Of a DNA stretch of 5,297 nt, positions 1 to 5,297 are shown piece after piece. The first letter of the stretch is position 1. Every line of letters starts with the position of its first letter. The notes below the pieces were generated by a model. That model worked only from the letters and a program-made list of their open reading frames with translations. It did not search any database and was not told the origin of the DNA. Both the position numbers and the translations under genes were made by a program. Source of the DNA: Syntrophaceae bacterium (GTDB lineage Bacteria; Desulfobacterota; SM23-61); the NCBI GenBank assembly GCA_003154025.1, contig PMCE01000436.1, positions 1,281-6,577 on the forward strand, read 5' to 3'.

Positions 1-639
1 GAAGGACATGTTGTGTTCGATCAGAAGGATGGTCATTCCTTCCCGACACAGCGACCGCAAGAGGTCCGCCACCACGGCCGCCTCTCCCTGGCGCATGCCT
101 GCCACCGGCTCATCGAGCAGCAGCAAGCTGGGATTGAGGGACAAGGCTCTGGCGATCTCCAGGCGGCGGCGTTCGCCGTATGACAGGTTGCGGGACTGAT
201 AGTGGGCCTTGTCGTCCAGCCCTACTCGAGCAAGAGTCTCCATTGCCTTTTTGTAAAGGCGGCGATCCTCATGGCGAGCGGACGGCAACTGGAGGAGTCG
301 CGGCACGAGCGACCGCCGTGACGTGAGATGTTGACCTGCCTGAACGTTTTCCAGACAGCTCATGCGCGGAAACAGGCGGATATTTTGAAATGTCCTGGCG
401 ATCCCGATGGCTGCCATCTGATGGACTGCCAGGCGATGGAGGTCGCGGTCTTTATAGCTCATTCTTCCCGCGCTCGGCGGAAGGAGACCGCTCAGGATAT
501 TGATCAGGGTCGTCTTACCCGCCCCATTGGGTCCGATCAGGCCATGGATGGTCCCGGGTTCAACGACGAAAGAAACGTCGTCCAAGGCCTGCACGCCGCC
601 GAAACTCCTGGATATCTTTTCGACGAGGAGCCTGTTCAT
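1..639 (-). CDS. livG: LivG-type ATPase subunit of branched-chain amino acid ABC transporter, partial (3' end off the left edge)
   Basis: ATP-binding subunit of a HAAT-family amino acid importer; it would work at the inner face of the membrane, paired with LivF and docked on LivH/LivM. Reading the minus strand from the ATG at 639 gives 213 uninterrupted codons to the window edge; LivG proteins are usually about 250-260 residues, so the C-terminus is missing. The N-terminus has the usual A-loop region (RSFGGVQALDDVSF, about residues 11-24). Walker A is GPNGAGKTT (36-44), the Q-loop glutamine is Q85 in ARTFQNIRLF, the ABC signature is LSYGE followed by RRRLEIARAL (152-166), Walker B is LLLLDEP (172-178), and the switch histidine is H209 in LLIEHNM. 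The FQNIRLFP segment and the AGM after Walker B are typical of LivG rather than LivF. The D-loop continues MRQGE where MNPxE is more usual, a minor departure. Its start overlaps the livM stop as ATGA, with only a weak Shine-Dalgarno, so translational coupling is likely. Family assignment is firm; exact substrate is inferred. Confidence 0.95.
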   Translation of the reverse strand, partial: MNRLLVEKISRSFGGVQALDDVSFVVEPGTIHGLIGPNGAGKTTLINILSGLLPPSAGRMSYKDRDLHRLAVHQMAAIGIARTFQNIRLFPRMSCLENVQAGQHLTSRRSLVPRLLQLPSARHEDRRLYKKAMETLARVGLDDKAHYQSRNLSYGERRRLEIARALSLNPSLLLLDEPVAGMRQGEAAVVADLLRSLCREGMTILLIEHNMSF

Positions 640-1508
640 CCTGTCGCCGCCTTCACGGCCGCCGATCGTTTCCCGGAGAAGAGCGAGGCCAGGCCGTTGG
701 GAAGAAAGAGAATCACCAGGAGCAGAATAAGCCCGTTGATCCCCATACGGATCGGCCCGGCAGTCACTCCCACGCCCCGCAAGACCTCCGGTAAGGCGGT
801 GAGCGTGGCCGCTCCGAGGATCGGACCGTACCAGACACCTATGCCGCCGACGATGTTGTAGGTCAGTAGATCCACGGCGATGAAAAAGCCGAAATCCCGC
901 GGCGTAATCAGGTAGTTCAAATGGGCATACAGGCCTCCGGCCAACCCGGCCAGCATGGCTCCGACGACAAAGGCGACGACCTTGTAGTAGGTGATATGGA
1001 TTCCCAGAGAGCCGGCGGCGGTCTCGTCCTCGCGCATGCTCATCAGCCCCCATCCGAGACGGGAACGTCGCAGAACAGCGATGAAATAGGCCGCGCCCGC
1101 GAGGACCAGATAGATCGTCCAGGTCGTAGTAGCTTGGGGGATGCCGGTCAGGCCTTCGGCTCCGCCGGTGATATTGAGGTTGACTGCCGCGAGGCGCACG
1201 ACTTCGCCGAAAGCCAGGGTCGCCATGGCCAGAAAAACTCCCCGCAGCCGGAGAACGGGCAACCCGATGATCAGGGCCACGATTCCTGCGGTGCAGGCCC
1301 CGCCCGCGAGAGAGACCGCATAAGGGAGTTTATAGTGCAAGCTCAGAATGCCGGCCGTGTAGCCTCCCAGACCGGCGAAGGCCGCGTTGCCAAGGGAGAG
1401 CATGCCCGCCGCGAGGGTCACGTTCAGGCTGAGCCCCAACAGGGCATTGATGCCAATGAAGTTTATGACGCTGCCGTAGATGGCGTAGAACTGGAGAAGA
1501 TAGTCCAT
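636..1508 (-). CDS. livM: LivM-type permease of branched-chain amino acid ABC transporter
   Basis: Second membrane subunit of the importer, forming the translocation path with LivH. The 290-residue product is strongly hydrophobic, with about eight or nine likely membrane segments. Family hallmarks are LRLRGVFLAMATLAFGEVVR (86-105), TGGAEGLTGIP (114-124), and the cytoplasmic coupling loop around SMREDETAAGSLGI (157-170), the EAA-like contact site for the ATPases, followed by YYKVVAFVVGAMLAGLAGGLYA. A glycine-rich GGIGVWYGPILGA (221-233) precedes the last helices, and the protein ends with the usual LPNGL (269-273). It is compact compared with E. coli LivM (425 residues) but normal for many homologues. 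The ATG at 1508 lies 8 bases after the end of livH; AAAGG (1517-1513) or GGGAGG (1526-1521, inside the end of livH) can serve as ribosome binding site, so it probably depends on livH translation. The stop overlaps the livG start. Confidence 0.96.
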   Translation of the reverse strand: MDYLLQFYAIYGSVINFIGINALLGLSLNVTLAAGMLSLGNAAFAGLGGYTAGILSLHYKLPYAVSLAGGACTAGIVALIIGLPVLRLRGVFLAMATLAFGEVVRLAAVNLNITGGAEGLTGIPQATTTWTIYLVLAGAAYFIAVLRRSRLGWGLMSMREDETAAGSLGIHITYYKVVAFVVGAMLAGLAGGLYAHLNYLITPRDFGFFIAVDLLTYNIVGGIGVWYGPILGAATLTALPEVLRGVGVTAGPIRMGINGLILLLVILFLPNGLASLFSGKRSAAVKAATG

Positions 1509-1515
1509 CGCGCCT

Positions 1516-2406
1516 TTAGGCCTCCCGCGTTTTCCCGCGGCCCAACAGGCCAGATGGGCGGATCAGAAGAATGGCAAAGAGAACCCCGAAGGCTACGGCA
1601 TCCCGTAGATTGGACGTGCCGCTGATGGCGACCGTCAGCACTTCACTCAGCCCAAAGGCGAGGCCTCCCAGGATCGCGCCGGGGATGCTTCCCATGCCGC
1701 CCAGGATGATCACGGCCAACCCCTTGAGTTCGATGCTACGGCCCATGTCCGGCGTGAGGTTGTTAAAGTAGAGGCCGAAGAGGATCCCGGCCGCGCCGCC
1801 AAGCGCCGAAGAAACAAAGAAGGTAAAAGCGATGATGCCGTTCACGTTGATTCCCAGGACCGTAGCCGTTCTCTCGCTCTCGCCCACGGCACGGATGGCT
1901 TTCCCCGTGCGCGTGCGGCCGATAAAGAGCGTCAGGATCACCATCAACAGGGCGGCGACACAGACGATCCCCACTTGCAGCGACGTGATGGTGATCCCGC
2001 CGATTTGCCAGGCGTGGACGGCGACCGTGCCGACGGGGAAGCGCACGGACCGGGCGCCGAACAGGCCCAGGGCCGCCGCTTCGAAGATGATAGCCATGGC
2101 AATCGACGAGATGAGGCCGGAGAACTGGCTGTCGCTGCGTTTCCGCAAGGGAGCGAAGGCGACTTGATTGAGCAACAGGCCGAGCACGCCCGCGACGACC
2201 GTCGTCAGCGGGAAGGCAAGCCAGATCGAGAATCCGGCATTTTCGACCAGCCACAAGGCGATCAGGCCCCCGAGGGTGAAGATGGCAGCGTGGGCAAGGT
2301 TCAACATATCCAGGACGCCGAAGACGAGCGTGTAGCCCACCGCGAACAGCCCGTACACGCTGCCGATGAACAAACCATTGATCAACTGCTGGAGAAGCAG
2401 GTTCAC
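1516..2406 (-). CDS. livH: LivH-type permease of branched-chain amino acid ABC transporter
   Basis: Membrane subunit of the importer, partner of LivM. The 296-residue product has about eight predicted membrane segments (roughly 8-30, 36-54, 60-82, 97-117, 143-163, 189-211, 228-258 and 269-284). It opens with the characteristic LINGLFIGSVYGLFAVGYTL (8-27) and VLDMLNLAHA (31-40), a LivH signature close to the FGVxxxxNxAHG pattern of the family. The cytoplasmic coupling loop is GKAIRAVGESERTATVLGIN (168-187), and GGMGSIPGAILGG (236-248) is the conserved glycine-rich turn. The C-terminus is the typical IRPSGLLGR (282-290). The start codon is GTG (2406-2404), with GAGAG four bases upstream as a weak Shine-Dalgarno. 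The livK stop is only 15 bases before the start, so co-translation with livK is likely. Length and motifs match full-length family members; no defect is seen. Confidence 0.96.
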   Translation of the reverse strand: MNLLLQQLINGLFIGSVYGLFAVGYTLVFGVLDMLNLAHAAIFTLGGLIALWLVENAGFSIWLAFPLTTVVAGVLGLLLNQVAFAPLRKRSDSQFSGLISSIAMAIIFEAAALGLFGARSVRFPVGTVAVHAWQIGGITITSLQVGIVCVAALLMVILTLFIGRTRTGKAIRAVGESERTATVLGINVNGIIAFTFFVSSALGGAAGILFGLYFNNLTPDMGRSIELKGLAVIILGGMGSIPGAILGGLAFGLSEVLTVAISGTSNLRDAVAFGVLFAILLIRPSGLLGRGKTREA

Positions 2407-2421
2407 CGTTCTCTCGGCGTC

Positions 2422-3555
2422 TTAGTTGCCCAACACGACGAACTTACCGCCTTTGATCTCCTGGACGATGCCGGCGTGGTCGGCATCGCGGCCTTCCGTG
2501 AACGAGAAACGGCCCAACACGGTATCGAGATTCTTGATCTTGGCCAGGGCGTCGCGAAGGGTCTTCCGATCACTTCCGCCGCCCGACGCTTTCGCCGCCT
2601 GATACGCGATCTGCACGCCCGCATAAGCCTGGGCCGCAAACTGATCAGGCGCGCGGTTGAATTTCTTCGTATAGTCGTTTACGAACTTCACGTTCAGGGG
2701 TGCCGTGGAAGAGATATTCCACGCAGCGCCCACGATCACGCCCTCGGCGGCGTCTCCCGCGTTCTTGATCAGGCCGGGAGAGTTGAAACCGTTGCCGCCG
2801 ATGATGCGCACCGTCTTCGGGATTCCCAGCTGGCGCGCCTGGCTGATGATCCCTGACGCCTCTTCCGCCAGCGCACCGCAGATGATGGCATCGGGGTTTT
2901 GGGCCTTGATCTGGGTCAATTGCGGGGAGAAATCGCGGTCACCCTTGGCAAAGGTCTGCTCGCTGGTGATCTGGATGCCCGAGGACTGCAGGACCTTCTT
3001 GAACACCTCATAGGTGGCCTTCGTCATCGCGTCATCGTTTCCGTAAAGGAGCGCGACCTTCTTTAGCCCCAGCTTCCCTTTGGCAATCTTGACGGTGTGG
3101 GGAATGACCACGTTTTCGGTCAATGAGTCCCGGAAGATGTAGTCGCCGATCTCGGTGATACCGGAGATGGTGTTGCTGACGGCGAGTACCGGCACTCCAG
3201 CCTTCTGAGCGATGGGGTCGGTGATCTTGGCAGTATTGCTCAGGGTCGGCCCGATGATCATGTCGACCTTGTCTCCGTTGATAAGCTTGTTGAACACGTT
3301 TGTGCCCTGCTGCGGCACGCTCGCGTCATCTTCGAAGATAGCAACGATCTGCAACCCGGAACCCGCAGCGGCATTGATCTGCTCCACCACCAGACTGGCA
3401 CCTTCTTTCTGGCTGGCGCCATAGACCGCCGCACCACCCGTCATACTGAATACAAACCCCATCTTGAACCCGGCGGAAGAAGCCGGAGTTGCGGCGGCCG
3501 ACAAAAGAAATAGGCTTATGACCACTGCTAAGAGGGAGCGACTTACCAGTTTCAC
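2422..3555 (-). CDS. livK: LivK-type periplasmic amino acid binding protein (Peripla_BP_6), GTG start
   Basis: Solute-binding receptor that delivers branched-chain or related amino acids to LivHMGF. From the GTG at 3555 it has 377 residues. The N-terminus MKLVSR with a hydrophobic stretch (about 7-22) and ASSA before G29 is a signal peptide probably cut after residue 28; no lipobox cysteine is present, so a soluble periplasmic protein is expected. The mature part is a two-lobed type I periplasmic fold: FSMTGGAAVYG (36-46) and IIGPTLSNTAKI (100-111), AVSNTIS (125-131) and FRDSLTEN (141-148) are the typical ligand-contact loops of lobe 1, while YGNDDAMTKATYEVF (171-185) begins lobe 2. FVNDYTKKFNRAPDQFAAQAY (291-311) is the usual late motif. 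The frame is open to a GTG at 3606, but that codon lies at the predicted transcription start and has no ribosome site, whereas AAGGAGG lies five bases before 3555. First gene of the operon. Branched-chain specificity is inferred from family; other amino acids, amides or urea are possible. Confidence 0.94.
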   Translation of the reverse strand: MKLVSRSLLAVVISLFLLSAAATPASSAGFKMGFVFSMTGGAAVYGASQKEGASLVVEQINAAAGSGLQIVAIFEDDASVPQQGTNVFNKLINGDKVDMIIGPTLSNTAKITDPIAQKAGVPVLAVSNTISGITEIGDYIFRDSLTENVVIPHTVKIAKGKLGLKKVALLYGNDDAMTKATYEVFKKVLQSSGIQITSEQTFAKGDRDFSPQLTQIKAQNPDAIICGALAEEASGIISQARQLGIPKTVRIIGGNGFNSPGLIKNAGDAAEGVIVGAAWNISSTAPLNVKFVNDYTKKFNRAPDQFAAQAYAGVQIAYQAAKASGGGSDRKTLRDALAKIKNLDTVLGRFSFTEGRDADHAGIVQEIKGGKFVVLGN

Positions 3556-3560
3556 AAGAA

Positions 3561-3567
3561 CCTCCTT
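3561..3567 (-). promoter_or_regulatory. Shine-Dalgarno of livK (decides the start)
   Basis: The minus strand reads AAGGAGG, a near-perfect anti-16S match, five bases before the GTG at 3555. It falls inside the reading frame if the longer start at 3606 is used, which is the main reason for choosing the shorter protein beginning with a clean signal peptide. Confidence 0.85.
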
Positions 3568-3609
3568 ATCCTTAATTTGTTTTGATAAGAACTCGCTTTT
3601 GAACACTTA

Positions 3610-3639
3610 AATATACAAGAATGGGGGGTCGTATGTCAA
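3610..3639 (-). promoter_or_regulatory. Sigma-70-type promoter of the livKHMG operon
   Basis: On the minus strand TTGACA (3639-3634, perfect -35) is followed after 18 bases by TATATT (3615-3610, five of six matches to TATAAT). Transcription would begin near 3603, giving a leader of about 48 bases before the livK GTG. The spacer contains a run of six C. I see no clear Lrp-like or other operator around it. The -35 match is strong; the exact start site is inferred. Confidence 0.7.
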
Positions 3640-3655
3640 GAAGAACAAATTCTCA

Positions 3656-3684
3656 CTTCCAGGAGTCAATATGTATCCTTTAAT
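3656..3684 (+). promoter_or_regulatory. Weak candidate promoter for the + strand small ORF
   Basis: TTTAAT (3679-3684, five of six to the -10 consensus) lies 17 bases after CTTCCA (3656-3661, three of six to the -35 consensus). It would start transcription near 3691, about 35 bases before the GTG at 3726, and would be back to back with the livK promoter. The -35 match is poor, so this is only suggestive. Confidence 0.25.
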
Positions 3685-3725
3685 CTCCGCCCGGCAGTCT
3701 TCTCCGAGGGGAAAGGGGAGGATGT

Positions 3726-3869
3726 GTGGGAAAATTCATCCTCACCCATTACGAATATCGCATCACCATCTTCCGCGCCATGCTCTTCCAGCTTTCGCCC
3801 GCGGCCGCGAGGAGGATCGAATACGAGAACGCCGAGGCCCGTTATGGAAAGCCGGCAGGAGGAAAGTGA
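3726..3869 (+). CDS. Candidate small protein, 47 residues, unknown function
   Basis: I do not recognise this protein. It occupies the gap between the livK promoter and the end of the exporter, on the opposite strand to both. The frame runs from GTG 3726 to TGA 3869; the nearest in-frame stop upstream is TAA at 3681-3683, so it cannot be the tail of a longer gene. A GGGGAGG Shine-Dalgarno (3715-3721) lies four bases before the GTG. The first 30 or so codons mostly end in C or G, like the neighbouring genes, and the composition is protein-like: an alternating aromatic/hydrophobic stretch (HYEYRITIFRAMLFQL, residues 8-23) followed by a charged probably helical part (AAARRIEYENAEARYG, 26-41) and a short KPAGGK end. 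There is no signal peptide, membrane segment or cysteine. Two other + strand frames are also open here but are rich in Arg, Ser and Pro and look non-coding. A hairpin with a T-run follows the stop. It could still be a chance ORF. Confidence 0.45.
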   Translation: MGKFILTHYEYRITIFRAMLFQLSPAAARRIEYENAEARYGKPAGGK

Positions 3870-3874
3870 TGGAA

Positions 3875-3900
3875 CGGCCGGGTCAGGGGCTGGTTTTTTT
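3875..3900 (+). terminator. Candidate intrinsic terminator after the small ORF
   Basis: CGGCC (3875-3879) and GGCTG (3888-3892) can pair over an eight-base loop with one G-T wobble, followed by one G and seven T (3894-3900). It begins six bases after the stop of the 47-codon ORF and is oriented to end + strand transcription. The stem is short, and the T-run is also the complement of lysine codons at the end of the exporter gene, so it may be coincidental. Confidence 0.35.
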
Positions 3901-5109
3901 CTGGGCCGCCGTCGATAGATCCGGGAACTGGATCCGGGACCGGGATTTTCTCAGCCAGAGGAAGGCCAGCCCCATGATGCTCCCGTTGACTAAAAGGATC
4001 ATTCTCAGGCCCAGGTAGGCGGCCAGCATTCCTCCCAACAGAGGGCCAAAGACGTTTCCCACCAGAAGGCCGCTTTGGAAGATGCCGTAGATTCCCCCCC
4101 GGCGATGTTCGTCCGTGGACCGCTGAACGATCGTATTGACCGTGGGAATGACCCCGGCGGCGAAGATGCCTAGAGTGCCGCGAAGGGCCAGCAACTGGTA
4201 AACATTGGTGACGATGGCTTGAGGTAGAGAAGCGAGAGTCATCCCAAAGAGGGAAAAGGATAGAATTTTGGCATAGCCTATCCGGTCTCCCCGCTTTCCC
4301 CATACAGGGGCGCTCAGGGCGTTGGTTACGCCCGTGATTCCGAAGACCAGCCCGGTCATAAGCCCGATATAATCTGGACGGACCCCGAGGTGTTCTACGT
4401 AGAGACTCATAAACGGGGTGGCGATCTGAAGGGAGAGCTGGACCAGGATAAACAGCAGAATCATGGCCCGGAGCGTGGGCGAGTGGAAGACGTAGGATAA
4501 ATTTTCCTTCAGGCGGGCGGGCTGCTTTCTCTTCTTCACTTCGAATTTCTCTTGAACCAGCTTAAGGACGACCAATGCGGCCACCAAACAGGATAGAGCG
4601 GTTCCGAAGAAGATCAGCCGATAGCCGAACAAATGCGTCAAAAATCCTCCCACTAGGGGTCCGACGATCATCCCGGTCACCAGGGCCGACTGGAGGGTGC
4701 CCAGCGCCTGGCCCATCCTGTTTTCCGGGGTGTGGGAGGCCATCAAGGCCAAACTGGGGGCCACAAACCCAGCCAGGCTTCCCTGGAAGAGCCTCAGGAC
4801 CAGGAGTTGGGGAGCGGTCCGGGCGAAGCCCATCAGAAAGTTGGTCAGCGCGAGCCCCACCATGGCCCGGACGATCATGGGCTTCCGGCCGTACCGGTCC
4901 CCCAGGACTCCCCAGATGGGCTGCATGAAAGCCCCGACCATGAAGGGGGCCGAAAAGATGAGGCCGCTCCATATTTTAACCGCCTCATCCCCCTTTACCC
5001 CGATCTCTCTCAAATAGAGAGGGAGGAAGGGGACGACCATGCTCAACCCGATCATGGCGATGAACTGAGCGCTCCAGAGGCTGTAAAGGTTTTTTTCCCA
5101 GGCTTCCAT
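3883..5109 (-). CDS. MFS drug exporter of the DHA1 type, MdtG-like
   Basis: Probable proton-coupled efflux protein of the inner membrane with 12 helices in two halves. The 408-residue product has MFS motif A, GVLGDRYGRKP (67-77), in the loop after the second helix, a degenerate second copy GKRGDRIGYAK (271-281) in the second half, and the drug/proton antiporter motif C-like GMIVGPLVGG (146-155), mirrored by GNVFGPLLGG (351-360). A basic central loop (KKRKQPARLKEN, 192-203) joins the halves. From memory it matches E. coli MdtG (also 408 residues) along much of its length: an early W-K-NL, VVPFLPLYL, WSGLIFS, GFVAPSLALMA, QALGTL. MdtG is linked to fosfomycin and deoxycholate resistance; the substrate here is unknown. 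The ATG at 5109 has an in-frame TAA two codons before it and no clear Shine-Dalgarno; the conserved N-terminus supports it over later ATGs. It is 327 bases upstream of livK in the same direction, separated by a promoter, so it is a separate unit. No regulator gene is visible beside it. Confidence 0.9.
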   Translation of the reverse strand: MEAWEKNLYSLWSAQFIAMIGLSMVVPFLPLYLREIGVKGDEAVKIWSGLIFSAPFMVGAFMQPIWGVLGDRYGRKPMIVRAMVGLALTNFLMGFARTAPQLLVLRLFQGSLAGFVAPSLALMASHTPENRMGQALGTLQSALVTGMIVGPLVGGFLTHLFGYRLIFFGTALSCLVAALVVLKLVQEKFEVKKRKQPARLKENLSYVFHSPTLRAMILLFILVQLSLQIATPFMSLYVEHLGVRPDYIGLMTGLVFGITGVTNALSAPVWGKRGDRIGYAKILSFSLFGMTLASLPQAIVTNVYQLLALRGTLGIFAAGVIPTVNTIVQRSTDEHRRGGIYGIFQSGLLVGNVFGPLLGGMLAAYLGLRMILLVNGSIMGLAFLWLRKSRSRIQFPDLSTAAQKKTSP

Positions 5110-5122
5110 CGTTTAGAGTAGC

Positions 5123-5138
5123 AAAAATGGCCTTTTTT
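5123..5138. repeat. Near-perfect AT-flanked palindrome in the exporter leader
   Basis: Five A, T, GGCC, T, five T: 16 bases symmetrical about 5130/5131 with a single mismatched pair. It lies between the candidate -10 and the exporter ATG, a place where a repressor site would act, but short A/T-flanked symmetry is common by chance. Confidence 0.3.
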
Positions 5139-5141
5139 TAT

Positions 5142-5171
5142 ATTATCATGAGACCCCTTGTCCCATGAAAT
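5142..5171 (-). promoter_or_regulatory. Weak candidate promoter of the exporter gene
   Basis: The minus strand carries GATAAT (5147-5142) inside an AT-rich stretch, with an alternative TAATAT (5145-5140). A spacing of 18 places ATTTCA (5171-5166, three of six) at -35. Transcription would begin about 26 bases before the ATG at 5109. The -10 is fair, the -35 poor; an activator or a different sigma factor is possible. Confidence 0.3.
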
Positions 5172-5190
5172 ATAAAGGGGGGCTTATATT
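5169..5190. repeat. Inverted repeat AATATAA / TTATATT upstream of the exporter
   Basis: Seven-base arms (5169-5175 and 5184-5190) are separated by eight bases containing six G. The arms overlap and lie upstream of the candidate -35 of the exporter, which would suit a regulator-binding site. No regulator is visible to link it to. Confidence 0.3.
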
Positions 5191-5248
5191 CGCGGGTGAA
5201 GTTTTCACAAGCGCTGCAATTCCCCCTTCGGTCGTTCTTCCATCTAAC

Positions 5249-5297
5249 AGGTTGCTGAAAAATTCTCTTGAGGGTCATTGCGAGCGGAGCGAAGCAA
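5249..5297. repeat. Probable start of a dispersed palindromic repeat, cut by the right edge
   Basis: From GGTTGCTGAAAAA (5250-5262) into TCATTGCGAGCGGAGCGAAG (5275-5294) the sequence resembles intergenic repeat elements I recall from several environmental bacterial genomes, where the core is bounded by ATTGC and GCAAT. Here TTGC (5278-5281) and GCAA (5294-5297) are the visible complementary ends, with GAGCG-type units repeated between (GAGCG at 5282-5286 and 5287-5291). Only one copy is in the window, so repetition itself is not shown. Confidence 0.5.

Noticed and set aside
328..861. + strand ORF (177 codons) opposite livG and livM
   Set aside because: The minus strand here encodes Walker A, Q-loop and the LivM C-terminus in intact frames; the + product shows no family features.
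921..1625. Long + strand ORF (234 codons) across livM and the end of livH
   Set aside because: Lies opposite two unmistakable membrane-protein genes; the product is rich in Gly, Asp, Arg, Gln and Glu, as expected from an antisense frame of GC-biased codons, with no motif.
1975..2856. Long + strand ORF (293 codons) across livH and livK
   Set aside because: Antisense to the livH/livK junction; charged, Gly/Asp/Arg-rich composition and no recognisable domain. Its length is explained by the lack of stop codons opposite GC-rich codons.
3836..3882. Possible terminator for the exporter mRNA just after its stop
   Set aside because: CCGGC and GCCGG can pair at a distance on the minus strand, but the loop is long and no T-run follows in that orientation.
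3671..4018. + strand ORF of 115 codons overlapping the small ORF and the exporter 3' end
   Set aside because: Arg/Pro/His-rich, no ribosome site, and more than a third of it is antisense to the exporter. The 3726 frame is the better candidate for this gap.
3842..4303. Minus-strand ORF of 153 codons within the exporter region
   Set aside because: Shifted frame of the MFS gene, whose own frame is intact with conserved motifs; product is Arg/Pro/Gly/His-rich.

Overview
The window holds most of a high-affinity branched-chain amino acid (or related amino acid/amide) ABC uptake operon of the HAAT/Liv family, then a divergently placed small-ORF candidate, then an MdtG-like major facilitator drug exporter. 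All four liv genes and the exporter are on the minus strand, so the operon reads right to left: livK (3555-2422), livH (2406-1516), livM (1508-636) and livG (639 to the left edge, incomplete). A livF gene is expected beyond the left edge but is not visible.

The gene order and spacing indicate one transcript. There are 15 bases between livK and livH, 7 between livH and livM, and a 4-base ATGA overlap between livM and livG. A good sigma-70-type promoter (TTGACA, 18-base spacer, TATATT; 3639-3610) sits just upstream of livK. A strong Shine-Dalgarno (AAGGAGG) places the livK start at a GTG at 3555, not at the longest possible start at 3606. LivK would capture the amino acid in the periplasm, LivH and LivM would form the channel, and LivG with the unseen LivF would hydrolyse ATP.

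Between livK and the exporter (3556-3882) there is no conventional long gene. The + strand here carries a 47-codon ORF (3726-3869) with a purine-rich Shine-Dalgarno, codon-like third-position bias, a weak candidate promoter and a candidate hairpin/T-run terminator. It is the least explained item in the window. The exporter (5109-3883) has all the expected MFS motifs. Upstream of it lie an AT-rich promoter-like stretch with two small inverted repeats and, at the right edge, the beginning of what looks like a dispersed palindromic repeat.

The organism looks like a diderm bacterium with moderately high GC and strong GC bias at third codon positions. LivK has a cleavable signal peptide without a lipobox, which fits a free periplasmic binding protein. 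The edge repeat resembles short repeats I recall from Desulfobacterota/Deltaproteobacteria and other environmental lineages. The taxonomic guess is weak. Apart from the small ORF, this is an ordinary transport region; I see no mobile element, CRISPR array, RNA gene or defence system.
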